Assembly (NCBI GenBank): GCA_022575985.1
Contig: JAKSXM010000040.1
Coordinates: 10,992,001 to 11,056,000, forward strand
Direction: 5' to 3'
Source of the DNA: Anagrus nilaparvatae
Taxonomy: Eukaryota; Arthropoda; Insecta; Hymenoptera; Mymaridae
DNA: 64,000 bases
Numbering within the stretch: the first letter of the stretch is position 1; every line of letters starts with the position of its first letter. The notes beneath the pieces are model-generated. The model made no database searches, was not told where the DNA came from, and was given only the letters and a program-made list of their open reading frames with translations. The translations under genes were made by a program, and so were the position numbers. This document shows, piece by piece, positions 54,622-64,000 of the stretch.

Positions 54622-57180
54622 TATTCTCTAAAAATATTTTATAATTTATATGACTTTTATTTTAATTTAAATATTACTCGAGTATATAATATTAGAATCT
54701 TATTATTATGCACTGTAAAAACATAGGTTATACTTACTTAAATGTTTTTCTATTTATTTTTATTTTTTTTCCGAAGGAGTGGAAAATGCATCTTACCCAT
54801 ACCCTTTGGCATCGGACCAAAGGATTATGTGGAGACTCTACCTTGCATTATCGGCAATGAAATCATCGATCATAGTAAACCATAATCCACGATTGCAAGG
54901 TCCTCACTAAACTCCCCTCCCTGTTACCTTAGACTTATATTGCCCTGAACCGGGACTCCCTGTTAAGGTATAACTTCAGCCCAGGACATGCCGCCACAGA
55001 TCTTCATCCACCCATCGTGCCTAAAAAAAAATTAAAAAATAAAAATTCGTAGAAAGAGAAAAAAAAACACTTATAACCTGTCAGGAGAAGCGTTTTCTCT
55101 ACTCAAGGAAACCCTCCTCCTGTTTCCGCTTCAGCGTGGTCCGTACGTACTAATATTTTTTTATACCCTGCATAAAAGTTAGAATTTATAAATATATCCC
55201 CTAATTATTTAAGAGATAAAAAAATTATAAGGGAACAAAACTTTCTTATTATATTACTATAAAAAATAACAAATCACAAACTTTTTAATTGCGGTAAACT
55301 ATAATTTGTTTAATAGCAAAAAGGATTTAGTATATTAAAAACAATACAGACAACTGACATGAACATACAAAAATTAAAGAGCTTCATTTGTTAATTTATA
55401 AAATTTGCAAACTACGCCCTCTAATTTTAAATATCACAAGACGCGGTAAACTTAAATAAAAAACAATAATCAATTTGATGAATATATTATGCATATTATA
55501 TTACATTTTTTTATCATATGTTCATAAAACTATTAATTAGGTGAGTGTGTTTTACTAAATTTGTTTATATTTATAATGTATATATGGATTATTACAAGAA
55601 AATTTAAAAAAAAATAATAATTATAAAATTTGAATTATGACACTTTGTAGTATTCGATTCGGCACTAATTTTTACATATTCTCTGAAATTTTTATGCAAA
55701 CCGGAGGTACCTTTAAAATTTTATCAAATATTTTTGAAGCTGGTTTAAAAAATTTTTTTCTTTTTTTTATTTTTTATGGTATTTTTAATAATTTATTTGT
55801 GTATCTATGTGTTTTATCATGAGGCTCAAACCAATGAAAGAAATTACATAAAACCAGTGTCAAAATAAAGTTAAAATAAAAAAATTTTTACTATTTTTGA
55901 AAAAAAATTTAATTTTCTGAAATTTTGTTTAAAAGTGAAATATCTGAAAAATATGATAAAATTTTAATGTCGTAATTTGTATTATTTGATTCAGTCAATT
56001 CTAGAATTATCTATATGTACATATCTGAATAGTATATACTATATACATTTGAACATTTATTTGTCTGTCTGCCTTTCTGTATTAATAACGCTGCTCTAAT
56101 CACTACGCAATAGTTTGAATGTGTTGGCATAATTATAAATTTGCAGTGAAAAATGATTTTTTAAAGCGACAAAAACAGAAAGAAATGTGACACAGAGGGG
56201 GCGGAGCCCCCCCTCTCACCTATGCTAGTTTATATATATATATATGATAATATATATAAGTGATTTCACGAAAAAATTGAAAACATTAAATTTTTTATTA
56301 TTGATTTAACATATATTGGTCAAATATTATCGAACAAAAATAAAATAAAAAGAGAAATTCAGGATATTATACAAGGGATGCTTGATATTCACTACATTTT
56401 TTTGATATATGTGGTGATTTCCACAAAAAAGTCCAATAAAAATTTTATAAGTGCTTTTATTGAATAAAGAAGGTTAAAAAAATCGATAAAATGAATTTTT
56501 CACCATGTATCATCAAACATTTAAAAAAATTTTTTCTCTGAAAATTTTTCTTTTATTAACCTACATTCACTAAAAAAAATTTTTTTTGTAACAGCACTCC
56601 GCAAAAAAAATTTAGTAATTTTTCATATTTTGACGTTATTAGATTCGGCTTATAAGAGGGTTAAAGGCCTCAAAAATATTTTCCCCCTGAAATATAACGT
56701 TTTTTGAAAAAAACGCGTTTTTTGTTCATAATTTTTGTTTATAATTTTTTTAATTATTTGACTTTTGAAGTTTTTGTGAATTCTATGAAATATGAAAATT
56801 TCTGAATGTTTCAATATATTAATTTCTTAAGTTTTTTAGCACTATTAAAAATATTATTATACAAGAAATTTCTCAAGAATGTTTTGACCTAAAAAAATTA
56901 ATCGAAAACAATATTTAAATTTATTATACAGAATAATTTTTATCTGCTTTCTCGATTTTATGCTTATGGCTCATTTTTTATTCATATATTTAAAACCGGA
57001 TTTTATTTACGTAACAAATTAAATAAAAAAATTCTTTTATTTAATTCAACTTGTTTGTAAAAAAATATATATATTTTTTTTTTTTAAGAATGTGAATATT
57101 TTATCAGCCATGTAGTGATTGAGAGCCTTAAGGATTCGCAAATTTCCATGACCCCCTGCCTAGGTGCAGGAGAGCTTTCT
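54622..57180. other. Mostly gene-free; GC-richer island and dispersed repeat
   Basis: Positions 54770-55150 are GC-richer than the surroundings (ACCCATACCCTTTGGCATCG; CTTCAGCCCAGGACATG) and end toward A-rich sequence, like a 3' UTR of a non-LTR element, but no coding fragment was identified. Positions 56196-56250 have a GGGGGCGGAGCCCCC hairpin and a TA run. Positions 56260-56700 are the inverted partner of 39410-39860. Confidence 0.5.
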
Positions 57181-57306
57181 ACGATAAAAAGCCTTCCTCC
57201 TTCTTCATAAATAGGGTAGCCCTTACGTACTCTGTTACTTTCTTCCAATTTTCAGACTCCGCTGCATTTATGGGTTCACTTCCTCCAGTTTTCAGTTCAA
57301 GAACAG
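57181..57306 (-). pseudogene. 3' end of R1-like non-LTR ORF2
   Basis: The minus-strand frame after the palindromic insertion encodes LELKTGGSEPINAAESENW, then VTEYVRATLFMKKEEGFLS and stop, resembling the extreme C-terminus of R1-clade ORF2 proteins. It continues the fragment at 59670-59760, from which it is separated by the palindrome. Confidence 0.55.
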
Positions 57307-59669
57307 CCCCTGAGGAAACGATACTATAGAAACCAATAGAACGGTGTCCAATAGAATCCAATAGCCTATAGAACCCAATAGAATGTATAAAATTGATGTT
57401 TATTCTCGTGTTGAGGTAGTATATGCGTGGAGTGAAAGAGAAATATTTTTTTTCGGACCTCTTTCTTACTCTCGCGAGTTTCGTATAAGGAATTCCAAAA
57501 TGTTTTACTTATTCACCGTAAGAGATTTTAAAAGCTTAAAAAAAAATTTACAAAACAGATTTTGATATGGTAGAACTATTTAGATTTTTACAAAAAAATT
57601 TTCTTTTAATTTTCGCATATTTTCTCAAATTTTTCTAATTTAATATATAGAGATTTAAAAATTGATGGATTGATTCAGTCTCTGATTGATTGAATTTTCC
57701 CGAAAGGTTTATTTAGAGCAAATTTCTGTAGTTAATTTGAATTCAGAAAATAAATTTTCAGATTTTCTGAAATTTCCACAATTAAAGCACCGGATACAAG
57801 AACAGCATATAATTTTTTTATTGAATTAAAATCAATTAAAATTAAAAACATAAAAATTCTCGAATTTTAATTATTTTTTTTTGGATATCGATGCAAAAAT
57901 ATATTCTGGTCATGATAGCGAAATCAAAAATTAAAAAAAAAATTGTCCCTAATTGTTATCAACAAATTACTAATTAGTTTTCAATTTTGAAAACCGGCCA
58001 ATTTAAAAAAATTTCTCGCTCTATTTCGACTAATCTCAAACAGTTTTTAACTTAAATAACAAATTTTATTGCTATAATTTTTTCCAAACATTACTTTAAA
58101 ACATAGGCGTAAAAAAATTAATTTAAAAAAGTTTTGGGGCTAAAATATTAATTAAGCAATTTTTTTTCCCGACGATTTTCACTATAACAAAAACTTTAAC
58201 TTCAAACCAAAAAAGTATCGAAGGAATTTTGAGTAGGAAAAAACTTGAAGCGAGGGAAAAATCGAGAAAATCTTCAAGATTATTTGTAAACAAAAATTTT
58301 TTTAATTAGAACAATATCAATCAATACACAATTAAAATAAACAATGCGTATTATTAACCGAGCGCGCCAAACGAGTAGGGTAAGGTAGAAGCTAATTTTT
58401 GCGAAAAAATTAATCTAAACTTGCCTATTGCGGGCAACTGAACCATATTCGGTAAAAACCGATATCGTGTTCGTGGTCAGTGACCCAAAAAACTTAAATA
58501 CCCGTTGTAAAATTCCATCTACAGGATAATTTATTTATGAATTTTTATAATAATATTTAAAAGTTCTCGTTATACCAGCCCTACTTCAACTTTACCCTAC
58601 TTGTTAGGCGCGTGCGGTTAATAATACGCATTGTTTATTTTAATTGTGTATTGATTAATATTGTTCTAATTAAAAAAATTTTTGTTTACAAATAATCTTG
58701 AAGATTTTCTCGATTTTTCCCTCGCTTCAAGTTTTTTCCTACTCAAAATTCCTTCGATACTTTTTTGGTTTGAAGTTAAAGTTTTTGTTATAGTGAAAAT
58801 CTCGGGAAAAAAAAATTGCTTAATTAATATTTTAGCCCCAAAACTTTTTTAAATTAAATTTTTTACGCCTATGTTTTAAAGTAATGTTTGGAAAAAATTT
58901 TAGCAATAAAATTTGTTATTTAAGTTAAAAACTGTTTGAGATTAGTCGAAATAGAGCGAGAAATTTTTTTAAATTGGCCGGTTTTCAAAATTGAAAACTA
59001 ATTAGTAATTTGTTGATAACAATTAGGGACAATTTTTTTTTTAATTTTTGATTTCGCTATCATGACCAGAATATATTTTTGCATCGATATCCAAAAAAAA
59101 ATAATTAAAATTCGAGAATTTTTATGTTTTTAATTTTAATTGATTTTAATTCAATAAAAAAATTATATGCTGTTCTTGTATCCGGTGCTTTAATTGTGGA
59201 AATTTCAGAAAATCTGAAAATTTATTTTCTGAATTCAAATTAACTACAGAAATTTGCTCTAAATAAACCTTTCGGGAAAATTCAATCAATCAGAGACTGA
59301 ATCAATCCATCAATTTTTAAATCTCTATATATTAAATTAGAAAAATTTGAGAAAATATGCGAAAATTAAAAGAAAATTTTTTTGTAAAAATCTAAATAGT
59401 TCTACCATATCAAAATCTGTTTTGTAAATTTTTTTTTTAAGCTTTTAAAATCTCTTACGGTGAATAAGTAAAACATTTTGGAATTCCTTATACGAAACTC
59501 GCGAGAGTAAGAAAGAGGTCCGAAAAAAAATATTTCTCTTTCACTCCACGCATATACTACCTCAACACGAGAATAAACATCAATTTTATACATTCTATTG
59601 GGTTCTATAGGCTATTGGATTCTATTGGACACCGTTCTATTGGTTTCTATAGTATCGTTTCCTCAGGGG
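57307..59669. mobile_element. Palindromic element with CCCCTGAGG ends, 2,363 bp
   Basis: Mirror coordinates sum to 116976 (for example the frame at 57383 and its partner starting 59593). The arms are about 1.09 kb with a spacer near 58396-58580. Arms are nearly identical. The 60-63 aa frames in both arms are mirrored chance ORFs. The element splits an R1-like relic. No target duplication is seen, and no transposase, so class is unknown. Confidence 0.75.
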
Positions 59670-60540
59670 CGGACGCCCTTCCGATTAGAGCACACATTCG
59701 AAGAACATGTGCTCTACCGTGTCATCCTAGCCTCGCACGGAGGCACACTTTGCTTTATGCACAGTCAATTCTCCTCATTTTAGCCAGGCGTAGAGCGTCA
59801 GCCTCATGTAGATCTACCGCAGCTATCTGGTTCGTTGTGCCTTTGGTTTTGCAAATGGTGACCGGGAATAGGTCACCGTTATCAAATCTATGGCCTTGGT
59901 GAAGAATTTCTGTATTACCTGTTCTTTCGTGACCCAAGTTTCGAATTACGGGTTATAGAATGATGATCAAGTCACATTGGAATCAGGGCCCGTTACCGAC
60001 CTTATCGCCTCTTCCAGTTTTTAGCAGTACTTGATTGTCTCCAGTTCAATGAGAACAATACCATTCTGCGTTTTTCTGACGTCGTGGACCATGGCAAGAG
60101 ATTCTTGGAGGTTAACACTCATCTTTAGATCGAGAAGCGTTTTCTCGTAGGTTTTTCACGCTGCAAGAGTAATCTGAAAGGCATTCTTTTTTTTCCTGTA
60201 TCTGTGTCTTTTTGGATTAGAGGTAGCTTTACCCCTTTCAGCAGATTTCTTTGTCTGCTAAATTTTCTGGGCCCTGGGTATTTTCTACTTCTTTTCCTTT
60301 ACATGACAGTTTTTCTCCTTTCCGGGCGGCTTCTGAGGCTTTCGCTGTTCCTTTCCATCAGTCATTTTGATTTTCTCTTGTGGCTGAGACATTTTTTTAG
60401 GTGCGTGTATTTACTGCTGAAGCTGCATCTTTTTCTGTTTTTTTGACTGCTTTTTTTGTTTGTTGGACTTATGACTAGGAGCGTCCTCGTTCTCTTGGGT
60501 GGCCCCCTGTGGGTCATCTGCTATGGTTTCATTAAATGAA
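59670..60540 (-). pseudogene. R1-like non-LTR retrotransposon relic, ORF1 fused to ORF2 end by deletion
   Basis: On the minus strand, from about 60540, a Lys/Gln-rich start leads into MSVNLQESLAMVHDVRKT and QNGIVLIELE (about 60124-60030), typical of R1-clade ORF1. NQIAAVDLHEADALRLAKM (about 59840-59780) is a later part of ORF1. Then the frame passes to DDTVEHMFFEC (about 59725-59690), the Cys/His motif near the end of ORF2. The ORF1 zinc knuckles and all of the endonuclease and reverse transcriptase are missing, so a large internal deletion occurred. Stops and frameshifts are present throughout. Confidence 0.6.
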
Positions 60541-61315
60541 TTTTAATTTAGCAAGATATTTTATTTTATCACTGTAAAGCATAAATTATTTGATGTTATA
60601 AATTTATAAATTCAAATTTTTTATGATAAAAATATTCAGGTTTTAAACAACTAATTGTGGCTCAAAAAACCAACAGAACAATATTTATAGCAAATTCAGT
60701 AACAAAATTTTTAGCATTTAAATATTTTATTATTTAGAGCTATAAATGAAAGCATCTTGCCAAATTAAAAATGAATCTTATCCATTTTTAACTATAATCA
60801 TTATTATAAGCGCTTCTTAATGAAATGGACTATGCGTACTACCTGATCGTTAAGACCTTGTTGCATGGATTATGGTAAAATTATTACTCCTAATGGTTTC
60901 CAAATTAGCAAGATGCTTTCTATTATTACTCTGAAGAACAAATTATTTTAATTTTATGAATTTATTTACCAGAAATTCTTAAGATATATTTAAAATTGAT
61001 ATTAAAAAAGTATGAAATACTTTTTATTAGTATGAAATAGTATGAAATACTTTTTATGTTCTCAAATTGTTAAATATAATTAAAAAATTATTAGAAAAGA
61101 AAAGATTAAACTTATTATTAATTATAGAAATATTAAGATTTTTCAGTACTTATGATAAGGTAAAATTGACATTTTTTATTGGGTTAAGTTATTATTTTTA
61201 TTTTGGTTTTCAAAATTATTGTCTCTTTTATTGCGCAAAGTTATTATTCTCTTTTTGATATATTTGTTAATAAATTTTAACGGATAGTTATTAGATAATA
61301 ATAATTTTTTTATGG
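60541..61315. other. Gene-free AT-rich stretch
   Basis: No coding or repeat signal recognised apart from a short direct repeat of TATGAAATAC near 61010-61040. Confidence 0.5.
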
Positions 61316-61329
61316 TTAAGATATTAAAA

Positions 61330-61934
61330 GATATAAAAAGATATAAAAAAGTTTACGAATGTATTTTGTATGGTCTATTACTGCAGTAGAATTACCAATG
61401 TCAGCTTTGGTCACTAAGATATCTGGGTTATTTTTTAAAAAATAATTTGTTTTAAGTAATTTTGATTCAATCTCCTTATCTATGTATTGAATATGTTTTT
61501 TATTATGTAAATGATAGTTAACAGAGCTAATTACTTTTCTTCTAATTTTTTCAAAATTATTTTCAAAAGTTTTATCTAAATGATACATGGAAGTTTGTAA
61601 GCATTTTAATATTTCAAAGTAGTCATTTTTTTCTAACTCAATTCTGAAATTAAACTAATTACCTAACGATAAAATGTCAATAACAGCTTGGGGAAATACC
61701 GATTTAGTAAGAATTATAAGCCATTTCTCTTTAATTTTAGGACATTTCGATATATTTATAACGTTATCATTTATTAATGTTATATTTTGAGCATTAGTAT
61801 TGTTAATATTATTATCATCGTCATTATTATTATTATCAACATTATTGTTGTTGTTAAAGTTAGTATTAAAATTATCATTGGTATTGTTGTTGAATTTATT
61901 ATTTATTAAAATATTTAGTTTTTTATTTTGTCTG
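61330..61934 (-). pseudogene. Penelope-like element relic, RT N-terminal region
   Basis: Minus-strand translation shows an Asn-rich stretch (from AAT/GTT repeats at 61790-61900), then ILSLGN with a stop, and in an open 90-aa frame (61316-61588) NPDILVTKADIGNSTAVID. The KAD(K)GN...V motif at this place is characteristic of Penelope-like reverse transcriptases. The catalytic part is missing after about 61345. Its N-terminal continuation lies at 63456-63610, beyond the inserted half foldback element. Confidence 0.65.
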
Positions 61935-63455
61935 AGACATATTTTTTGCTTGGCCCTCTACACTACCACGGTGCCCCCATTCACTCCCCCCCCCCAAACG
62001 ATTTGAGGATATTTTAATTACAAAAATTAAAACTCAAGGTGTATTCTTATTTTTTTTGGACACGGAAACGTTTGAGGGGAGTTGAATGTGGGCACTAGGG
62101 TCGTATAAAGGGCCAAGCATGAGTTAAAAACATTTTTTATATTCATCTTTGATTACAGAGTCTCAAAAAACAGAAGAATACACATTAAGTTTTAATTTTC
62201 CTAATAAAATTATTTTTAACTCGTTTGGGGGGATGAATGGGGGCACTGGGGTGGCCTAGAGGACCAAGCATTGGTTAAACACATTTTTTATATTCATCTT
62301 TGGTTTCAGCGCCTCAGAAAACATAATACACATTGAGTTTTAGTTTTTGTAATAAAAATTGGTAGAAAACATTTTTTATATTCGTTTTTGGTTTCACCGT
62401 CGCAAAAAATATAAGAATTCATATTAAATTTTAATTTTTTAATAAAAATATTTTTAACCGTTTGGGGGGGGGGTATGAATGGGGGAAAAGGGGTCGTCTA
62501 CAGGGCCAAACGTTGGTGACAAACATTTTTTGTATACATTTTTGGTATAAGCATCCCAAAAAACATGAGTATATAGTTCAATTTTCATTTTTCAAAAAAA
62601 AAAAAATTTTCACTCCTTTGGGGAAGTTATGGGGGCGCTGGGGGCAGATTGGCTAGTTTTATTGCATTTCTATGATCATAATCGGTTTTAGCACCACCAA
62701 AAACCCCTATACCGAAGGTCTACCCTCTGGTACATGATTTTATTTTTTGTGTGCCTGTTTAATACAGCTAATGGAGTTTAATGGAGCTTTCAAGCTCCGT
62801 AGCAGCCAAAGTTGAGACTTTAGAGCTTTGTGTAAATGGAGACTTTTTTTCAGGATAATAAAATCTAAAAAATACGAAAAATTCACCTAATTTGATTGAA
62901 CCGCCATTTCCTATTCATTTGTGTTGGGTCCTTTTTCGAAAAATCTCAAAATTAAAAACAAAAGTTATTTCAGTTTTTTGAGTATTTGACCATGTTTTCG
63001 TAAATATTTTTGAGCGCGGATGATCGCAAATGAAAATTTGTTTTATTTTTCATTAGTTAAAAAAAAAATAAAATGGGCATATCTCTCAAATTTTTTTAAA
63101 TCGCTGCCAAAGTAGAAATTTAAGAAGAAAAAAAAATTATTTTGAACGGTTTATGGTCTACCAATTCCAAAAATAATTTTATCTCAAAGTATATCGTCTC
63201 ACCTTTTGAATGAGAAGTCGCAAGATCATTTTAACAGAATCGTTTTACCATGGAAGTATCAGAAAGACGACTAAAAAGTCGCTAAAAATTTACTTTTTTT
63301 TTCTTCATTAATAGGCTGCCAATCAGAGCTGAAGACATCTGTTGTTCTTAAAACTTCAGGATCCTATTTTTTTTAGGTGTACTTTGACCGAATACAATTA
63401 GTTTTTTAATATCTTTCGTGGGCCAATTCACTATATAGATCCGGGCATAGCCTTT
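61935..63455. mobile_element. Truncated copy of the foldback element
   Basis: It matches the centre and right half of 31970-34822: CCCCCCAAACGATTTGAGG at about 61992, inverted G-run units, the CATGGTACC-region relatives, and the end CCGGGCATAGCCTTT at 63441-63455. The left arm is missing. It is inserted in the Penelope-like relic. The more diverged sequence indicates an older copy than the one at 32 kb. Confidence 0.75.
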
Positions 63456-63610
63456 ATTTTTAATTGAACTGCTATGTAAGGAAAAATTGTGAAACTTATT
63501 TATAATATGTTGAACAGGTTTGGGTAAAATTTCTCTAGTTCTACAGGTTAATAAAAAATTATCATGATGTTTAGTAATGCAAAGTTTTTTTGAGAATTTT
63601 GTTGCCTTTG
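63456..63610 (-). pseudogene. Penelope-like element relic, N-terminal fragment
   Basis: The minus strand reads ATKFSKKLCITKHHDNFLLT followed by CRTREILPKPVQ, matching the N-terminal basic helix region of Penelope-like ORFs. It runs into the foldback element at 63455 and continues at 61934. Confidence 0.5.
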
Positions 63611-64000
63611 TTATGTTAGGTTAGCAGATAATTTATAATTATTTAATTAGAATTTTTTTATATTAAAAATTTAGATTATGAGTGTGTGTGTTTTTTTTTC
63701 GAGCCACGTACTGGGTTTCTAGGTCCAGTGCCGTAATTTCTCTCACTACTCACGATTTAAAATTTCAATTGTGTCCCGAAATTTAATAAATTGAATTAGA
63801 AGAAAAACGTTAAATTATTTAGTAATAATTTATCTTAATTTAAAAAAATTAAAGAAATAAAAAAAATTTAGTTAGGTCGCGAGCACGATTCTTCAATCTG
63901 CATGAGAATAGAATTAAGAAAATTTTGTTTGGAATTTTGAATAGAATTCTTAATAAATGAATTGAAAATTTTACTTACTTTTGTTCCTTTTTGCTCCACG
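63611..64000. other. Right edge without recognised gene
   Basis: AT-rich, with one short GT run near 63681. Nothing else is recognised. Confidence 0.5.

Noticed and set aside
57383..59593. Duplicated 60-63 aa ORF in the palindrome arms
   Set aside because: The duplication is explained by the inverted repeat, and the sequence has no recognisable domain.
61800..62006. Leu-rich 68-aa ORF
   Set aside because: It is the antisense of the Asn-rich codon repeat in the Penelope-like relic and runs into the foldback copy.
1..64000. tRNA or rRNA genes
   Set aside because: No cloverleaf with A and B boxes or rRNA core sequence was noticed by eye; a tRNAscan or Infernal run would decide.

Overview
This is a very AT-rich, intron-bearing eukaryotic nuclear sequence, most likely from an insect or other arthropod. 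The evidence is spliced transposase exons with GT/AG junctions, insect-type TCAGT initiator motifs, Penelope-like and R1-like retroelement relics, Helentron/HINE-like repeats, piggyBac-type and Tc1/mariner-type ends and long microsatellites. No housekeeping gene, tRNA or rRNA gene was recognised. Nearly everything that can be explained is transposable elements nested inside one another.

Positions 692-31398 form one giant DNA transposon of about 30.7 kb. It has near-identical terminal inverted repeats (TIRs) of about 3.08 kb, starts CAGGCTGC, ends GCAGCCTG, and sits in a TATATC microsatellite with a TA target duplication. Each TIR carries the same intact 202-aa gene for a five-finger C2H2 protein. 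Between the TIRs are a five-exon Tc1/mariner-superfamily (DDE/D) transposase gene on the minus strand and, divergently from a shared 570-bp intergenic region, a two-exon MADF-domain gene on the plus strand. The exons of the transposase join in phase (381 aa), but intron 2 is 19.4 kb because later elements landed in it. These include a complete 8.83-kb hAT element (8104-16936; 8-bp duplication ACGCGGAG, 2,225-bp TIRs, intact 748-aa transposase) and an AGATCT-rich inverted-repeat element (17887-21234), itself interrupted by a HINE-like repeat holding a satellite higher-order array.

The stretch 31399-40577 holds a tandem repeat interrupted by a 2.85-kb foldback element (31970-34822), one exon that looks like a small secreted peptide (37254-37505), a 947-bp palindromic piggyBac-type MITE at TTAA (37655-38601), and dispersed repeats.

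Positions 40578-52739 are an LTR retrotransposon with 762-bp LTRs and an ATAA duplication. It encodes an intact Gag with a zinc knuckle. A canonical TTTAAAC slippery heptamer lies directly before the gag stop, followed by a hairpin and a -1 frame ORF. No reverse transcriptase or integrase is visible; ORF2 and ORF3 are unfamiliar, with a weak OTU-protease resemblance across their junction. The 3' part carries a 36-bp minisatellite. The element splits a decayed Harbinger/ISL2EU-like transposase pseudogene (54621-52740 continuing at 40577-40268) and removing it restores the reading frame at the junction.

The right end (54.6-64 kb) holds an internally deleted R1-like non-LTR relic interrupted by a 2.36-kb palindrome (57307-59669), and a Penelope-like relic interrupted by a half copy of the 32-kb foldback element. 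How the elements act is inferred from family knowledge. The strongest new system here is the giant mariner-type transposon with duplicated zinc-finger genes in its TIRs and a MADF partner gene.
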